From: Nitrosarchaeum sp.
Lineage (GTDB): Archaea; Thermoproteota; Nitrososphaeria; Nitrososphaerales; Nitrosopumilaceae
NCBI GenBank assembly: GCA_002737445.1
Contig: NSIR01000006.1
Coordinates: forward strand, 1 to 64,000
Length of the DNA: 64,000 bases
Direction of reading: 5' to 3'
Of the stretch, positions 60,913 to 64,000 are shown piece after piece; within the stretch, counting starts at the first letter, position 1, and every line of letters begins with the position of its first letter. The translations under genes and the position numbers were made by a program. Under the pieces are notes generated by a model. It did not search any database. It saw only the letters and a list, made by a program, of their open reading frames with translations, and had not been told where the DNA came from.

Positions 60913-62571
60913 ATGAAATGGAAAACACTACAACATAATGGAATCTTGTTTCCACCTGCTTATGAAACGCATGGAATTAAGATAAAGATCAAAGGAGAAA
61001 GTGTAGATATTGATCTAAAACAAGAAGAGATGGCATATCAATGGGGTAAAAAGAAAGATACAGTATATGCACAAGACAAAGTTTTTCAGAAAAATTTCAT
61101 AGATGATTTTATCAAAACACTGACACCAAAATTTAAAAATACAATTTATCAAGACATTGATTTTTCACATGCTTACAAAATTGTAGATAAAGAAAAAGAT
61201 CTTAGAGAAATGATGACAAAGGAAGAAAAAAAGGTACTGTCTGTAAAACGAAATGAATTACGCCAAAAATTGCTACAAAAATATGGTAAAGCCATCATGG
61301 ATGGAAAAGAAGTGGACGTTGGCAATTACATGGCAGAGCCTCCAGGAATTTTTATTGGTAGAGGAGAGCATCCACTTAGAGGTAAATGGAAACCTCGAGT
61401 AACTGCAAAAGATGTTACATTAAACCTTGGTAAAGATGCTAAAGTTCCAGAAGGGAATTGGGGTAAAATTGTTCACAGTATGGATTCCATGTGGTTAGCA
61501 GGATGGACAGATTTCCTTACAGATAAAACAAAATATGTTTGGCTTGCAGATACTGCAGGTCTGAAACAAGACAGAGACAAAGCAAAATATGAAAAAGCAG
61601 TAAAGCTATCAAATGAAATTGAAAAAATTAAAGACGGAATAGTTAGAGATATGAAAAATAAGGATCCAAAAATAAGCAGAATTGCAACAGTGTGTTATTT
61701 AATTTATAGAACTGCAATGAGAGTAGGCGATGAAAAAGATCCTGATGAGGCAGATACCGTTGGTGCAACTACATTAAGAAAAGAACACATCAATATCACT
61801 GAAAATACAATAGAGTTTGATTTCTTAGGAAAAGATAGTGTGAGATGGCAGGAAACAATCAAAGCAGAAGGTAACGATAAACAATTTCATGAAAATCTTA
61901 AAAAATTAATACAAAATAAAAAACCAAAAGATGAAATTTTTGAAAACATTACATCCAGACATGTGAATCTATATTACTCTAGTATAGTTAATGGGCTAAC
62001 AGCCAAAGTTTTCAGAACATATCTTGCAACTACAGTAGTAAAAAATTATTTAAAAGAACATGATAACATAAAAGGAAAAACACCCAATGAAAAATTATAT
62101 CATGCCAAAGTAGCAAATTTAGAAGCTGCAATAATGTGTAATCATAAAAGAACCATACCAAAAAGCTTTGAGGAGTCACTTGAAAATAAAAGAAAAACAT
62201 TGAAAGATATCAAAAAAGAGCAGCCGTGGTTAAAAACAGAAGATTCATTAAAAAAAGTCGAATCATCAGATGGAAAAGATACAGATAAAAAAAATAAAAC
62301 AAAAAAGATTCAAGCGTTGAAGGATCAAATTAAAAAACAAAAAGAAAAACATAATGAGCGAATTGAAAAATTGCAATTACAAATTGATTTATCTGAAAAA
62401 ACCAAAGATTACAACCTTGGAACATCATTAAGAAATTACATAGATCCACGTATTTTCAAAGCATGGACTAATGAAGTTGGGGTAGAATGGGAGAAATTAT
62501 ACACTTCTGCATTACAAAAAAAATTCCTTTGGGTACAAAGCGAAAAAGTTAGTTGGTCTGAGCTAAAATAA
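60913..62571 (+). CDS. DNA topoisomerase IB, eukaryote-like
   Basis: The 552-residue enzyme resembles eukaryotic Top1: N-terminal core (GIFIGRGEHPLRGKWK), the catalytic Arg in YRTAMRVGDEKD, a charged coiled-coil linker (about 440-490), and the active-site Tyr509 in LGTSLRNYIDPRI. It relaxes positive and negative supercoils by a 3'-phosphotyrosine link. Presence of TopIB is a recognised thaumarchaeal trait shared with eukaryotes. The gene precedes the tRNA-Met. Confidence 0.95.
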   Translation: MKWKTLQHNGILFPPAYETHGIKIKIKGESVDIDLKQEEMAYQWGKKKDTVYAQDKVFQKNFIDDFIKTLTPKFKNTIYQDIDFSHAYKIVDKEKDLREMMTKEEKKVLSVKRNELRQKLLQKYGKAIMDGKEVDVGNYMAEPPGIFIGRGEHPLRGKWKPRVTAKDVTLNLGKDAKVPEGNWGKIVHSMDSMWLAGWTDFLTDKTKYVWLADTAGLKQDRDKAKYEKAVKLSNEIEKIKDGIVRDMKNKDPKISRIATVCYLIYRTAMRVGDEKDPDEADTVGATTLRKEHINITENTIEFDFLGKDSVRWQETIKAEGNDKQFHENLKKLIQNKKPKDEIFENITSRHVNLYYSSIVNGLTAKVFRTYLATTVVKNYLKEHDNIKGKTPNEKLYHAKVANLEAAIMCNHKRTIPKSFEESLENKRKTLKDIKKEQPWLKTEDSLKKVESSDGKDTDKKNKTKKIQALKDQIKKQKEKHNERIEKLQLQIDLSEKTKDYNLGTSLRNYIDPRIFKAWTNEVGVEWEKLYTSALQKKFLWVQSEKVSWSELK

Positions 62572-62648
62572 TAAAATAGATTTAAAATCAAAAAAAATCA
62601 CATCATAATACGTAGATTTAATTTCTCAAATAATCTGAATTATAATAT

Positions 62649-62763
62649 GCCGGGGTAGCTCAGCCTGGTTAGAGTGCCAGTTAATTGGTAAACTCTACCG
62701 GTTCTTCCAAAAAAGGCAATACTCATAATCTGGAGGTCGTGGGTTCGAAACCCATCCCCGGCA
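62649..62763 (+). tRNA. Elongator tRNA-Met (CAU) with a 40-nt intron
   Basis: The acceptor stem is GCCGGGG/CCCCGGC. The D arm is GCTC/GAGT, the T arm GTGGG/CCCAT with TTCGAAA loop, and the variable loop AGGTC. After removal of 62681-62720 the anticodon arm is CCAGA-CTCATAA-TCTGG, with CAU anticodon. An initiator tRNA would start with A1 and have three G-C pairs in the anticodon stem, so this is the elongator; tRNA-Ile2 is less likely. The CCA end is not encoded. A TATA-like gatttaattt lies about 27-36 bases upstream. Confidence 0.93.
62681..62720 (+). other. tRNA-Met intron at the non-canonical position 30/31
   Basis: The 40-nt intron lies between tRNA positions 30 and 31. It forms a bulge-helix-bulge: outer helix GAG/CTC, 3-nt bulge AT^A, central helix TGCC/GGCA (62675-62678 with 62715-62718), 3-nt bulge AG^T, then TTGG/CCAA inside the intron. 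Cuts fall after the second base of each bulge, as the splicing endonuclease requires. Confidence 0.88.
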
Positions 62764-62888
62764 CACATAATTCTGAATAATAGTTACCTAGAAGTAATTA
62801 TTACATAAAAATACTCAAAAGAAAAGAAACCCAGAATTATAACTCTATGATAAAGTAAAAAATAGATTTAGCAGTATATTTGTTAAAC

Positions 62889-63761
62889 TTATTTTTTTGC
62901 AATTATCAAATCTACTTTATAGTTTAAAGTTGAGCGAGGATTTAATTTCAAATTCCAAGTAAGGTAAGATGGTTTTTTTGTTTTTAGATCAATAGTAAAT
63001 CCCAGTTTTTTCAAACTTGTCCTCAATGTTAATTCGTCAAGTGGTTTTTTTACTGAATTTTTTCCCCTATCAAAATCATAAGGATCAGATATCACAAAAT
63101 GACCTTTGGAAATTTGTTGAGAAATATGTTGTAGTAAATCATTTGGTTCTACTAATTCTAATACATTTAAGGCTAAAATCAAATCAAATGTTGTTTTACC
63201 AAAAATATCAGATACTAAATCCGCTACAAAATAATCCAAATTGTTTTTTTTGTGTTTTTTTGCAATACTTATTGCACTAAATGATCTATCAATTCCAAAT
63301 ACATTTTGATTAGAATTTGCAAGAAAACTGGTCATTATCCCAATAGAACATCCATATTCTAAAACAAGTTTTGAATTTGACATAGCATCTAATTTATTTT
63401 TAATTATAGAATAAAATTTTGATTTTTTGCTACTTTGATAGATTTTACTCCATCTTTCTTCAACATTAGTTCGGTCATTAGGGGTACGTTTAGAAATAGA
63501 TAATGAATGTTTGAGAAATTTTTTCATTTTATTATGAGAGACAGATTGGAATAAAGTTCCACCAAGCACAATACGTTCAGAAAGATATTTTGAAAAATCA
63601 TCCCACAGTATAGGAATTTTTTTAATTATTGGAAAACATAATGCACATCCAACACATTCCAAAATTCCTTCTTCAATCTCAATGTCTTTTTTAAATACAT
63701 CAAGTTCTAATTTAGAGCCGCATCTAACACATCTTATAAAATTCAGACTAAATTCATGCAT
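62889..63761 (-). CDS. SAM-dependent methyltransferase with N-terminal zinc-ribbon
   Basis: The 290-residue protein starts with a Trm112-like zinc ribbon (C11, C14, C36, C39, plus C42) and continues with a class I methyltransferase domain (about 125-290, LVLEYGCSIGIMTSFLA; NVLELVEPNDLL). The ribbon can act as an internal form of the Trm112 activator. The target may be RNA, protein or small molecule; it is not shown. Monocistronic, 125 bases downstream of the tRNA on the opposite strand. Confidence 0.75.
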   Translation of the reverse strand: MHEFSLNFIRCVRCGSKLELDVFKKDIEIEEGILECVGCALCFPIIKKIPILWDDFSKYLSERIVLGGTLFQSVSHNKMKKFLKHSLSISKRTPNDRTNVEERWSKIYQSSKKSKFYSIIKNKLDAMSNSKLVLEYGCSIGIMTSFLANSNQNVFGIDRSFSAISIAKKHKKNNLDYFVADLVSDIFGKTTFDLILALNVLELVEPNDLLQHISQQISKGHFVISDPYDFDRGKNSVKKPLDELTLRTSLKKLGFTIDLKTKKPSYLTWNLKLNPRSTLNYKVDLIIAKK

Positions 63762-63828
63762 TTTTGTATATCAGATGGATGAATTTAGAACTAATAATTT
63801 GTTTTAATTCTTGAAGGAATAATGTTAA

Positions 63829-64000
63829 ATGGAGTATTTTGAACATTTTATCAAATTGGGAGAATTTGAAGAATTTGCAGAGGCATTATTTGGGCAATTA
63901 TTTGTAGAAATAAATGAAGAAAATGATATTATCAGATTAGCAGAAAGAGCAAAAGAAGATCTAGCATTAAAAGTAAAATTTGAAGAGTTAGAAACCATAA
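63829..64000 (+). CDS. Partial hypothetical protein, runs off the window
   Basis: ATG at 63829 opens a frame without a stop to the edge (57 codons visible). The sequence is acidic and helical (MEYFEHFIKLGEFEEFAEAL, then KEDLALKVKFEELE), without a recognised domain. An ATG at 63822 in another frame ends after six codons and is rejected. Nothing more can be said without the continuation. Confidence 0.5.
   Translation, partial: MEYFEHFIKLGEFEEFAEALFGQLFVEINEENDIIRLAERAKEDLALKVKFEELETI

Noticed and set aside
62682-62721. Alternative tRNA-Met intron with U kept at position 31
   Set aside because: It would leave a U-U mismatch in the anticodon stem, and the cuts would not fall after the second base of the two bulges.

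Overview
The window is AT-rich chromosomal DNA from an ammonia-oxidising archaeon of the Thaumarchaeota (Nitrososphaerota), most like Nitrosopumilus. The diagnostic genes are an exported NirK-type multicopper oxidase, a set of small blue copper proteins, a PEFG-CTERM protein, the LysW carrier-protein route to lysine and arginine, a eukaryote-like topoisomerase IB, archaeal DnaG, a degenerate FtsZ-like protein, CTP-dependent riboflavin kinase with archaeal FAD synthase, ribosomal proteins L15e, L31e and L39e, and the dehydratase and ADP-forming ligase of the 3-hydroxypropionate/4-hydroxybutyrate (HP/HB) carbon-fixation cycle. Many genes look leaderless, with a TATA-like element about 24-35 nt before an ATG or TTG start.

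Layout. 1-2.5 kb: a translationally coupled viral terminase pair behind short tandem repeats, probably the edge of a provirus or its remnant. 2.5-5.2 kb: microproteins, a secreted nuclease, a MazG-like pyrophosphohydrolase and a SHOCT membrane protein. 5.2-18.7 kb: an accessory envelope region in which four exported or membrane-anchored cupredoxins alternate with four pentapeptide-repeat proteins, plus tiny zinc-finger proteins, a thioredoxin-like protein, coiled-coil miniproteins, a CFI-box protein and L15e. 18.8-34.5 kb: a 2-hydroxyacid dehydrogenase, NirK, a fumarase/aspartase, a tRNA methylthiotransferase, an FtsZ-like protein, L39e-L31e, a Nudix enzyme, the folate/B12 methionine branch (MetF-like plus MetH split in two), an MFS carrier and a SsuABC/TauABC-type importer.

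34.6-43.7 kb: a continuous block for arginine and lysine synthesis: argG, LysW1, ArgX, LysY, LysZ, LysJ, an Lrp regulator, homocitrate synthase, LysW2, LysX and LysK. One set of shared enzymes serves two carrier/ligase pairs; the second carrier ends in Gln instead of the essential Glu. 43.7-53.2 kb: a diphthine synthase-DUF357 fusion, FAD synthase convergent with riboflavin kinase, DnaG, an A-type Fe-S carrier, two HP/HB cycle enzymes, a glutamine amidotransferase-like protein, a mini-Toprim protein and glutamate dehydrogenase. 53.5-64 kb: proteasome alpha subunit, methyltransferases, an MFS carrier, TatA, an orphan DNA methyltransferase, a DUF1998 helicase, an SDR enzyme, topoisomerase IB and an elongator tRNA-Met whose 40-nt intron sits at the non-canonical position 30/31.

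The strongest candidates for something new are the Gln-terminated LysW, the cupredoxin lacking its usual His ligand within the copper/pentapeptide cluster, a repeated promoter element that sits at a fixed distance from five minus-strand miniprotein genes and corrects two starts, and the terminase pair with a non-canonical P-loop.
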